From contig CM028905.1 in assembly GCA_016801885.1 (NCBI GenBank), positions 14,102,706 through 14,166,705 of the forward strand: 64,000 bases of DNA. Direction: 5' to 3'. The first letter of the stretch is position 1; the number at the start of each line of letters is the position of its first letter. The stretch comes from Toxotes chatareus (taxonomy: Eukaryota; Chordata; Actinopteri; Toxotidae). Under the pieces are notes generated by a model that did not search any database, had not been told where the DNA came from, and saw only the letters and a list, made by a program, of their open reading frames with translations. Positions 25,311-35,700 of the stretch are shown here, piece by piece. The position numbers and the translations under genes were made by a program.

Positions 25311-28100
25311 AATTAGATAGATAAATGCAAAGAAATTCGTAACACCCCAACCCTACAGCCCGTGTCTCACTTATTGATCGGGCCATACACCAGTAGATCT
25401 CCCTTTACCTCTACTAAAGTACACGGTTCTTTTCTTGAGGATGACCCTGAGGATTCACAGATATGAATAAAACTACCTCAAACTGAAGAGCTCGTGTAGT
25501 TTACATGACAGGAACACAGAGGTGAGATGCAAGAAAACATTCTAACATTGCGTTATGCAAATTCTTTCATAGAAACGTTTTAATGTATTTACCATGCTTA
25601 TTTCGATTTATCCCTCCTGTGCTGAGCTCTCACAGAGAGACTATTGTCGGCAGGGAATCATGTGACAATGTGACAATGCTTTTATTGCAGCTTTGCTGCC
25701 AAAGCCCAGTAGTGTTTAAACTGGATCATAGCAGAGCAGGGAATGATGGATGTTTGGAGCTGTTATTACATAGCTCTAGTGTGAAAAATCCTTAGGGACA
25801 TAAATTCTCACATACTATTAAGCGAAATGTAATGTTAGAGAGGATATTCATCCGAAAATGAAAAAGGAGAATTGTAGAGGGTGTAGCTTAGGGAATCAAG
25901 CTCTGGCTTCATATACATGACATGTATTAGGAGAATGTAATGCTCATCCTGAAGCGTAGAACAGAAAGGGAGAGAGAAGAGGTAGGAGAGAACCTTGTCG
26001 TGGAGAAGTGCTGAATGAGTCATCTTTTAATGTTACCTGCCGCTGTGTGGAATCGACTCGTCCTCTTTTAAATGAATTACACAGTGAACCTCACAAAATC
26101 ACAAAACAGAAAGTGCATCTTTCAACCATTTGTGTTGCTGTTGCATCACATGGTTCTTTAATCTCTGCTAAATATACCAACGCTGTGAACAGATCACTGC
26201 ATTCTCACAGCTCAAAGCACAAACCCCTGCATCGTATCTGGAGGCTGTACTCACTTTTTCACAGATTTAAGGACTCTGGACTCCTCATCTGCATTTATAT
26301 AAGCAACCATAAAAGCTGGTTTCTGGTCTTTTTGCTTCCCTTCCTTGGACAGTCTTGAAGAACAGGAATAGAATTGAGATGCTGGCATTGGCTACTTACT
26401 CAACGGAGGCAGCAGCTGCATAAACAATGCTTTATTTCACATCCTCTTAATGTTTATTCACTGGCTCCCATTCGTACACTGATAGTGCTGAGTCACACCC
26501 TCATGTGCACACTCTCTAATTATTCTGTGCCATAGCAACCGTAACTTAGCAATTGCTAAACCTCTTCCATTTGAGAGGTTTGAAAAAAAAAAAAGTCATT
26601 ATTTTTCTCTATTTATCCTTTCAAACTCAGAGATGTATGAAGTAAAACCAGCAGTGGCGACATTGATATGAATTTCTATCTCGCCATCTCTTCATAAACC
26701 CACAAAATCCCCTTCTGTGATGTGCTGATTTAAGGTTGTTAGAGATGAAGTGAAGTCATTAAAATTGACTTGACTGACTTGTAAGTGACTTGTACCTTCA
26801 TGTAAACTACAGAAAGTACATTGTATAATTAAGGTTTAGGCTATTAAAATGTAGAAGTGACTTATATCTGATGTCTTTTCTGCACAGCCACGCAGCACTG
26901 TCTGGAGGAGAGCCACTATGAATTCTGGGCTCTCTGACAACTAGTGACACTCTCTCTCAGCAGATGTGTCTTATACCACTTTGACACACAAAACTGTGAA
27001 TCGCACAGGCTATTAGACACATTTAGTGCAACCATTCATACCAAAATTATGATAATAGGTAAGTAGATAAGTACTAAAGTGATGCCATTCATAGGAGATC
27101 GTGATCAGTAATTGTTTTTATTTTATTGCCACACCACACAGTTATTATACACAGTGTTGTGTTCCCAACACAGCTGTCCTGTTTGGGGGGAAAAAAAAAA
27201 TTACTAAAGTGGTTTCTGAAATCATAGTTCTGACAGAACAGCTTGGTGCACGGTGCGGACAATGTGCTGTACTTTGATAACACTTTCTTATTCACATTAT
27301 TTACATTTTGCGTCCATGTTGAAGTAGCTTTACAGCTGAGTAGAGCGAAGTCTCTGGCTGAGGCAAACATGAGTTACCACTGATATCTACAGTAGTATTT
27401 AGAGCAGAGATGGGAATTTGTTTTAATGTTATTTGTGTTTACATAACTGGTATAAAACTGCATCCCTACCAGAGAGCATACAGATGTGGCTCGATTTGGT
27501 TCCTATTCTATTGCAGCTATTGACTAAAGCAGAATAAGCACAAGTAAAACACCTCCTTAGCAGCGTTGAAGTATTGGGCTCACACAGATAACAGCAGCCC
27601 AGCTGCCACTGCTGAGGTTATTGATGGACTGTCACTTCCGCCGCACAAGCCAATCATTGCTAAAGTGGACACAGCTCATTTACAAAGCCTGTTTGTTTCC
27701 TCTTTTGAAGTTGACTCTCATGATGCTGGAGTTTTTAAATGACTTGGCAGATGAAACTTCCTCTCTCTCTTATTTATAATACTACAATTGCTGTTGCTCA
27801 TGTAGCCTGAGGTCATTCTTTCATTAGAAATTCAAGAAATATCCTATGATTTCTGTAAAATTCTAGTTATGTGTAGGTTTGCAGACCTTCTGTAGGTCAC
27901 ATAATCTGTGCTGACCTGTTCACTTGACACTAATAACAAGGGGTAGGAGTAACAACCCATAGAAGAAAGGTGAAAGGTTAACATTGTGGAATTTTTATTT
28001 TTGCCTCGTTTAGGCTCCTATGACCGAGTATACTGTCAGTGAAAATAATGTAGCAGGGACTGTTTTTGAATTATTGAATTTTTTTTTTTTCTTTTGCAAG
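25311..28100. other. non-coding stretch, no supported gene
   Basis: It contains a possible 53-nt minus-strand segment with splice-like ends (26037-26089), whose phase does not fit the downstream 25303 exon, and a + strand acceptor-like site at about 26887 followed by a very short open frame. Neither is convincing. Other sequence is AT-rich and non-repetitive. Confidence 0.4.
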
Positions 28101-28234
28101 AAGCGGCTACAAGTTCAAGTAACTGTTTCAGAAGGACTGCTGTGTAGAAGAAGAGTGTACCGAGTGCAGCATGGAGACTGGATCTGTCTTGTACTGATAC
28201 AAGGAAAAACAGGGCAGAGATAAATCACAAGAAA
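28101..28234 (+). other. candidate exon, unrecognised
   Basis: A long T-rich tract ending GCAAG precedes 28101, and GAAA/GTGAGT follows 28234, so both splice signals are plausible. From 28101 one frame is open for 40 codons (RLQVQVTVSEGLLCRRR, then VYRVQHGDWICLVLI) to TAA at 28221. The other two frames stop earlier, so if the donor is used the exon would be non-coding or contain a stop. It may be a terminal coding exon, a non-coding RNA exon, or chance. No family is recognised. Confidence 0.25.
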
Positions 28235-28835
28235 GTGAGTGCGACTTACTTTCGTTCCTTTTATTGGTCTGACCTTTGGTGAACTGTCACACTGCAACAT
28301 TAAAGATTTTTTTTGTGGTGAAGGGTAAACTAAACAATTACTGTAGAGGCTACAAGGCTATTGAACTGCTAAAAATGATGGACTACTCCTCAAGCTTTCA
28401 GTTTACCTTGTTTAATTAAAAACAGCTTTCAGTTTTACAAGGTTTAAAAACTCATGTCCAGATAAGTATTTAGTGGTTGTTTTTGTGGAGGTGGTTTGAT
28501 TCAGGCTACACTGTGACTGGTAACACAGACGACACAGATTTTCAGCTAAACCGAGTGCAGTTATTTGGTGCACAGCAAGTAATGGCATTGTTGACACCTG
28601 CTCAGACAAGCAATTAAATGGAATAAACTCTTCAGATTTGACGTAAACAGCCACAAAGTGCTCGGTGTGAACGTCATCCCTGTGCCTCACGGGTTAGAGC
28701 ATCACCTTGTTCGTCTCGAGCTTCCCTTTGTTGAAGATCCCCTGAAAATTTTCCCCCTTTTTTCCTCTTTTCCTTCACTGACTGTCTTATCTTGTTTGTT
28801 ACTGCCCAGTCTCAAAGCTCGACTGTGCCAGATAC

Positions 28836-28840
<5 letters not shown>

Positions 28841-28909
<69 letters not shown>
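28841..28909. repeat. (AC)n microsatellite
   Basis: A pure 69-bp dinucleotide run. It generates the artificial TH/CV-repeat ORFs on both strands here. Confidence 0.97.
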
Positions 28910-28912
<3 letters not shown>

Positions 28913-29480
28913 AGTCTTTTCCTTTCCTGCCCTCGCCTAAGGGTTTGGTTTGATTCATGCCCTTTGTCAGAGTTTGAGTGGGTCTCAAAGAAATAATGGT
29001 GTGACTTCCCTGGGAGTGTGGCGCCTTCCTTAATTGGTGTCTTTTCGCGCATGTACATCACATTCGCCCATGTTCACTAGAAATCACGCACCAAATGATC
29101 TAAAAACTCCTCTCCTGCATTGTCAACATGAAGTTCAAACCACTGAGGTCCTCATAAGAGTTGCGCATCAAAAATTTGGAGGAAAGGGAAAGAAGAAAAC
29201 AACAAAGCTTTATATCAAGGGCTGCTCCAGAGCAAAAATGTTCCTAGTCCACTAGTGTTAATTCAAGTCATTAGTCGACTAGTCGTCACATATTTACTAT
29301 GGTAATTTAATGATTTAAAAATATTTTGGGGGGGCATAAGAAAATGGTTTGAGTTCCACGGCTGAGAAACAGTGTTATAAGTAACAACATTAACCATGTG
29401 CTACATTATACACTGTAATAATGAACCTTTAAAACATACATTTTACAAGTGCACACACAAAGCCAGAGGCCTGTCAATGA
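28910..29480. other. non-coding stretch
   Basis: No gene seen. A small GTCGACTAGTCG-like near-palindrome occurs near 29275, of a sort found in old DNA-transposon debris, but no element could be delimited. Confidence 0.4.
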
Positions 29481-29750
29481 CACCAGCAAAAGCGGTAATG
29501 ATTCTGAATGTCTTGCAGCAATCAGCAAGGAGACTGAACAATTAGTTGATGATCTATTTCAAAACATCACACAACTTAGGAACTTTCAGCAGAATCACAC
29601 TAACCTACAATGAGCCTTCAGAATATAAGCACCAGCAAAAAGCGGAAATGATTCTGAATTTGTTGGAAAAACCCAGCAAGACTACTGAACGTTTGCCTGC
29701 TAAGTGGCTACTTACATGTTTCAAATTATATGCATTTGAGGTCGATGAAT
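29481..29750 (+). repeat. diverged partial duplication with peptide-level similarity
   Basis: The segment starting CACCAGCAAAAGCGGTAATG at 29481 recurs in diverged form at 29630, 149 bp later. The shared core covers about 60 bp. In both copies a + strand frame gives a similar peptide, KAVMILNVLQQ versus KAEMILNLLEK. The second copy lies in a 68-codon ORF (29546-29752) containing TTERLPAKWLLTC. This may be a decayed mobile-element protein or an old tandem duplication; no family is recognised. Confidence 0.4.
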
Positions 29751-29759
29751 GATACGGGA

Positions 29760-30606
29760 ATGTTAGCCTGCAGACATTCACCTGCAGTTTCTGCAGGATA
29801 ATGATAATACAGGTTACATGACAGCAGTAGTTGTCATTATTCTACATGTTTTCACAGGAGAAGAAATCACGAGTTTAAAATGGAGCATGGACATGCTAAG
29901 AGTGTTTCAGAGCCTCTGTGTAATGTGTAACATAGCAGCGGATCACTTATTATTACTCCAATGTGACTTGACACATGCCCTTTAATCTCCTGCATCTCTT
30001 AAGGCAGATAAGGCATGGCACAGCGCACTGATGTACGACTCCATACTTAAAGAAAAGTTGCCGTCGTGTTCATGATGAGTCGTGAATGAATGCTCTCTCT
30101 GAAAGCTGTCGTTTTGTTTTTCACCACCCTACACATTAGACATGGCCAATTAGAGTTAATCCTCATAAAAAATGATGTCACTTGATCACACTGAACCTCA
30201 AAATGACATCCAAAAAACACAGAAGAGGTTTGTAAGAAGACTAGCATTTTGAGAAAATAAATGAAAGGATAATCGTATTGAAATATATGTAATGTCTTCT
30301 CCAGCTGCTGCAAATGCTCTCTTGAGTGATGGGGAACATATGTCTCATACACGATGGTTGAATTTAAGCCGTGAGGGTTTCCCCTGTCACCAGCAAAAAT
30401 GAATGGTCATGTTTTTATCCACTCAGGTGTGAAATTGCTGCTGTATTTGGCAGATCGGCGCGGGTTAATGTACTCTCTGAGGTCCCACCTCCTGTCCCTT
30501 AGCACCTCCTTGGCTAGCACAAGCAGTCCATATCACACACGGTGCAGTGGTTTCACAGCGGCCACTTCGGTGATGACAAAAGATCTGTGAGGGTGCTTGT
30601 GTGCAG
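29760..30606. other. non-coding stretch
   Basis: No supported gene. The sequence is AT-rich up to about 30380 and then more GC-rich, with several short ORFs on both strands. Confidence 0.4.
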
Positions 30607-30667
30607 GAATGTATGCAAACGCGGGAACATGGCCGCAAACTGCTCTGATGGATCTGCCCGAATGGCT
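30607..30667 (+). other. candidate internal exon, unrecognised
   Basis: A 61-nt segment preceded by GTGTGCAG and followed by a strong donor, GCT/GTAAGTCC. With one nucleotide taken from the upstream exon, one frame is open throughout and includes ATGGCCGCAAACTGC (MAANC). This phase is exactly what the candidate exon ending at 13477 would need, though a match by chance is one in three. No family is recognised. Confidence 0.2.
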
Positions 30668-32601
30668 GTAAGTCCTCAGTGGTCATGCTGGCTCATTTAC
30701 TCGCTTTCTCAAATAAGGGCGAGTCTGCGGTCCCCCCCTCCCCAAAACCACCCCCCACAGCCAGAATAATAGAAGTGGCCATTTAATGGCTGGTTGTTTT
30801 AGGAGCGAGGGGGTGAGACGGGGGGTGTGGCGGTGGTGGGGGGAGGTCATTAAAATAGTCCTGCACCTGCCCGTTCTGCAGTGCTCAGATCTCACTCTGC
30901 TCTGCACTCAGACGCCCAGGTTGAAGTCGTTTGGTAGCTGGTCTCATCTGTGCATTGATCGTTCTGTTTTGGATCCTCTTTCATCTATAAATAATGTAGT
31001 CATCTGCAGAGTGCACTCCCTCTGAACCCCCCCCCCACCCCATGTTATCTGCACCAGGGAGCCAATCAACCCTATAAGCCATGTCGCTCCTGTCTATGAT
31101 AATTGTTTCATGGATGCCACTCTTTCTTTCTTTCTTTCTTTCTTTCTCTCTTTCTCTCTCTCTTCTCTCTCAGTGTTTCACTCTCTCTCTGTGGCAGATG
31201 ATTGCATGTTTCAGATAGACCTACTGTTAAGGGCTTGCTTTATTTAACCCCCCCGCCCCCCTTCACCAGTTCAACTGCATCTGAAATCCCCTCACACCTT
31301 CCCCATTATGGTCATTCATAAGATCACTGACACTGGATCAAACGGCTGAAGCACCAAGGCCACTGCTGATAGCCAGCTCCATTAGAGGGGTAAATAAAAA
31401 CAAGAGTTGACTCTCTTGCCTTGTATTTGCCTGCAAATACTGCCCAAGTAAGACTTTTCTCTCACTCTCTCGCTCATTATCAATGCTTGGTTGGTTGTCT
31501 TACCCAGTGTACTGTAAATGCTTTCAATAGCAGTCTGGGAGGGCTGAGAGTGTTGAGATTTCCATTCTGTTGCACATTTCTCTCTGCAGGTCTCCAGAGA
31601 GAGTCGGGGGATTGCCAGGGCTCCCCTGAGGTTGAACACCAAGCCCCAGGCAGTGTGAACAGATTAAGTCCAAGATGGAAATTCAGATTTCTTCACTTGT
31701 TTATTTATTTTTTTTTCAACTAGATAAAATCCATACTGTTGTTTGTGTGCCATGGGGCACGATGGGTGTTTGATTTGTCATCTTGCGGCACATTGTAAAT
31801 AACTGCAAATAGAAATGCTGTCATTCATGATATTTGCTCACATGCAATGTGTTGTGAAGTTTTCTTGAGAAATGAGATGTTATATAATGGTGAAGTGTAG
31901 TTGAGTTTTTTTTTTTTTCCCTTCTTACACTGGCACAACTTCATATTAAAGTATGCAAGTGATGCAGGAGTTGCAGAGCGGACATAGCTGCTCAGAGATG
32001 TTGCAGCTTTTCTGTCGTATAACCTGTGATGAGCCTTTACAAAAGACCTGGCAAATATGGAATACCATCGTTCGTTTTATTCCTTCAGACGTCCAAAGCT
32101 TGTATTCCAGTTTAATCTGGGTTTTCGACTGTTCACAAGCCCACAGGAACTGTGTGAATATCACATCAAAAAGTAGGATATATCTTTTAATCTTTCCCGT
32201 CATAGCAGCACCACTTGACATGGACCGTTTCCCATTATGTGTCTTTGTTGTCAGGATTAGGGGCAGGGTCCTTTTCTAATGAAATGTGATATCTTAAGTA
32301 AGAAAGATAAAGGAGAAATTGTGAATGAAGCAATAGAAAGAACAGCTTGGAGTCACGCGTTTGTATCATCATGTAAGAGATTCGGTTGCTATTTAACTCT
32401 CTGCCAGCTTACACGTTATTGCCAGGAAAGAAATTAGAATATTTTCCCACAAAAACTGGATGGGGCTGAATTCCCAGTGTTACAACAGTATAACCAGACC
32501 AGATATCTCCAATCTCCTGATGTTACTCCTGCCAGTACCACAGTGTCTTTGCTCTGGAGCGTATCTCTGTGAGAATACTTCTGCATACTACCAACTGATA
32601 A
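30668..32601. other. non-coding stretch with G-, C- and pyrimidine-rich tracts
   Basis: It contains G-rich sequence at about 30805-30845, a C run near 31025-31040 and a (TTTC)n/(CT)n tract at 31122-31192. The 108-codon + strand ORF at 31953-32279 has no family resemblance and no splice or promoter support, so I treat it as unproven. Confidence 0.45.
31122..31192. repeat. (TTTC)n and CT-rich polypyrimidine tract
   Basis: A tetranucleotide run at 31122-31146 grades into CT-rich sequence. Confidence 0.9.
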
Positions 32602-32763
32602 ATGATTCTGTCGAGGTTTTTGAAGACACGCTTGGCTAAATGGCTGCCAATAAACAAGACTCTGTGGAACCAAATCACCCTCGCAATCATCCTTGCTGCT
32701 GTCACAGTCCTGGAGGACAGGTACTACTCAGTGTATCATTTGCTTCCCCGCAGAGCTGAATAG
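32602..32763 (+). CDS. candidate small membrane protein (53 residues)
   Basis: An ATG at 32602, directly preceded by in-frame TGA TAA, opens a 53-codon frame ending TAG at 32761. The peptide has a basic start (MILSRFLKTRLAKWLP), a hydrophobic stretch (LWNQITLAIILAAVTVL, residues about 21-37) that could span a membrane once, and a basic end (LLPRRAE). The N-terminal basic and central hydrophobic arrangement is typical of single-pass microproteins, but no family is recognised. The GACAG/GTACT inside could be a weak donor, in which case this would be a first exon. The -3 base is T, a weak start context. It may be chance; the antisense strand is also open here. Confidence 0.3.
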   Translation: MILSRFLKTRLAKWLPINKTLWNQITLAIILAAVTVLEDRYYSVYHLLPRRAE

Positions 32764-35700
32764 GAAAACTAGCGAGAAGAAACAACTGTAAATGCGGGGA
32801 GCTTGCCTTGTGACTGCCAATTCGTTGGATGAATTGTGGCGCCCGCTGTTGAAATATTTTAGTCTTACAAGTGGCTTTTCTATTTTTTTTTTTTACTAAA
32901 ATAAACAAGACACGAGGAATGAAAGCTTTAGATGAGATAAATAATATATGTCCTATTTTGACATGCCTATGTGCACTGGCGGCAGATCACATTTTTTTCT
33001 TTCAAGGATGTGCCTGCTACACATTTTCCTCTATTTTGAGGTTTGTAGCATTAAACTTCTTAGGCAACACTAACAGCTGTTGAAACACAGCACCTAAACC
33101 TTCAAACGGGCTCATTTAAAGTATTTTGCTTCTAAAATGCTTTAAGGGTCAGTTCACCCCATCAGTATCTGACCTTGCATATAGTTGCAGTTTTATGTGC
33201 TGAGGTTTTGAGATCTTTGGTCCTGAAAGTTTAGTTTAACTCAAAATATGTTTTCATCCTTCAAGCTACAATTTGAGGAAGGCTGGTTCACAAACCAGTT
33301 TATATCTGAATTCTGTTGGCTAGAAAAGTGGGTGATCTAATAGGAACCAAGAAATACGGTTTTGTTTTTTGTTTCTTTGTTTTTTTTACCTACTGAAGGT
33401 TTTATTGTATTAAATGTTTGGACTATGTTGCCAGCCCCATATATTAGATGTGAAATTTAATTTGTGTTGCCAAAAGCATTGAAAAATGAATAATAAATAA
33501 TAAAATAATCTCTGCAGCATATTCTGAATATTCGATAATGTAACAGAGAAAACTGAAAATGGTCCTGTGTGCAGAATCAATGTTCAAAAAAAGAAAAAGT
33601 CTTTAAGATTTTACAGTTCATAGTAGAAAAGAGCTGTAGTACTAGCAGCAGCAGTGGCCATGTTTCCAGCCACAACATAAAAATTACAGGAAGCTGTAGT
33701 TTAGCTCTGCTGCTGCAAACGGAGTGAGCTGACAAACAGTCTGACACTCGCAACCAGCTTATTAATACATAAGATTTAAAATACAGGAATTTTGCTAGTG
33801 CAACAAAAATATCAAAGAGGAAACAAGAAAGAGAGTGGGGAGGATGTAATAGCCGCTGGATAGCTTGTGCTTAATAGTGTAAAAACCTTTAAAATTAATT
33901 GAGCAGCCAAATGTTACTTCATCCGTCTCCTGCATGCTTGCAGCTACAGAGGAGAATCCTACTGCAAGTGGAAATGGCTTTGTCCTTTGTCTCAGAGCCC
34001 AGAAGACGTGTGGACACCATATTCATCACATTATTCTTTTTTATTAGGGCCTGTGATGCTAATGTTTCAAAATGTACTTGGCCTCGTATGTGATTGTACA
34101 GAGGTGGTAAGGTTATGTGAGACAATAAATGGCGTGCTGCAGTATTTTACTGTGATCATGTTGAACACCAACAATCAGTAATAGCATAGCAATCATCAGC
34201 TATTAACTGATGTGGATTTGCATAAAGAGCAGATAATTTACATGATCAGACTGTACCACAATTCATCATTGAAGGCATGAGGTTCTGGCCCTTTTTACAC
34301 CGTTAGTTGTTTGAGCAATGCAAAGACATGCAGGACAAAACCTTTTTTTAAGTGGTAGTGCAGCTTCTTTTTTAAAAAAAAACTAATACTTGTAAAAGGA
34401 AATTGGACCTTAACACACATTGGAAGCCAATGAGAAGACAACCCCGCAGCCAGTTTTCAGGAGCAGTTTGAGTCACAAAAAGCTCCAGCCCAGTGTTTTC
34501 GATTACATCTCATCTCGGTTTGCTGTGGACCGTAGGTGTGGGCCAATATCAAACTCAGGCCACTGTATCTATGTGGTCAGAGATTGTTAGATGACCCAGT
34601 ATTCAGACAGGGCTTCATGCTTCAGTGAGACTCTCTGCAATCTACTCCACTGTAGTAGCCATGAAATTAGGGATGGGAGGGAGCTACAGTAGCCTTGATA
34701 CATTTCATCTTTGCTCAGAGGGCCGTCTCTCTCATGCAATCAGAAAGCACCAGGCCCAGCAGCGAGTGACCTGCAAAAAAAATACGAGCTACGAATGTGA
34801 AGTCATTTGGGTTTTATAGGTTATTCCCTGGGAAGTAACAATTATTCCATCGTAATGAATGGATACACAACTGCGGTGTGGCGTGCCACATGACCGTCTC
34901 CCAGATTATGAACACATCTGATGCCAGTGGCAAACATTTCAATCTCTCTAAAACTGGATGCACGCTCTGCTGTCAGCATGGCTCAGCTGCAGTGCACTCA
35001 TCACCTCACTATATGATATCTGAAGGACAAAAAAAAAAAAGGAAAGCGTTCTACCTGAAAGCCACAAATGGCTTGATATGACACTGATTAAAAAAAATAT
35101 ATATATATCAGCTCTGATGAAACATCGTACAGTCACAGAGTCATAAAGATGATGTGTATTCGTCAGGGACAGACATTGCAGTGTTGCACAGCGACTACGA
35201 CCACGTCAAATCTACATGTTCTGTCCCCAAAGGCTCTGGGATTCGTCGTCTTCCATCTTAACTCAACGAGCGGATAACGTGGATCCGGCCTAAGATAAAT
35301 CATATCGGTGAAAATTGAGCAATGATCTAATTTTTGAAGTGCTGAGGGACAAGAGAGGAGGGGGGAAAACACTGATCCAACAAAATGCAATTTTATGACT
35401 CCTCCTGTCACATCTAGTTGCTTTGTCAATTTAGTGCCAACACTGCTGCCTTGGGGCTTCGGCATGGAGACGTGGTGTGTAGATGTACCAGCCTCGGTTT
35501 GCCTGAACCGCTGGAGCATGCAAGAGTCCAGTCCACGTCTCTTACAATATACAGTTAGTTTGAAAAAGGTCAGGTACTGGGAATAGACGAGTCTTTTCTA
35601 AGCTGAACGGGATTTTAATTGATGACTGAAAATCATGTGTTTCTCAAAGCGAAGTGTTCACAAAACCTAAATAACTCAACGCCCACAAAGGACTGCCATC

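Noticed and set aside
26037..26089. 53-nt minus-strand segment with CAG/GTAACA donor and GTGAG acceptor, open in one frame
   Set aside because: The pyrimidine tract is poor, and its end phase (two leftover bases, or a stop in the alternative frame) does not fit the acceptor phase of the 25303 candidate exon.
26887..26938. + strand TTTTCTGCACAG followed by a 16-codon open frame to TGA (TQHCLEESHYEFWAL)
   Set aside because: Too short to judge, two frames are similarly open, and no partner exon was found.
28658..29061. ORFs with long TH or CV repeats on opposite strands
   Set aside because: Translation of the (AC)n microsatellite.
30805..30845. Second G-quadruplex candidate
   Set aside because: Only three well-separated G runs of three or more, so it does not meet the usual four-run pattern without splitting one run.
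31946..32279. 108- and 91-residue ORFs on opposite strands
   Set aside because: Mutual antisense, no recognisable domain, weak start contexts.
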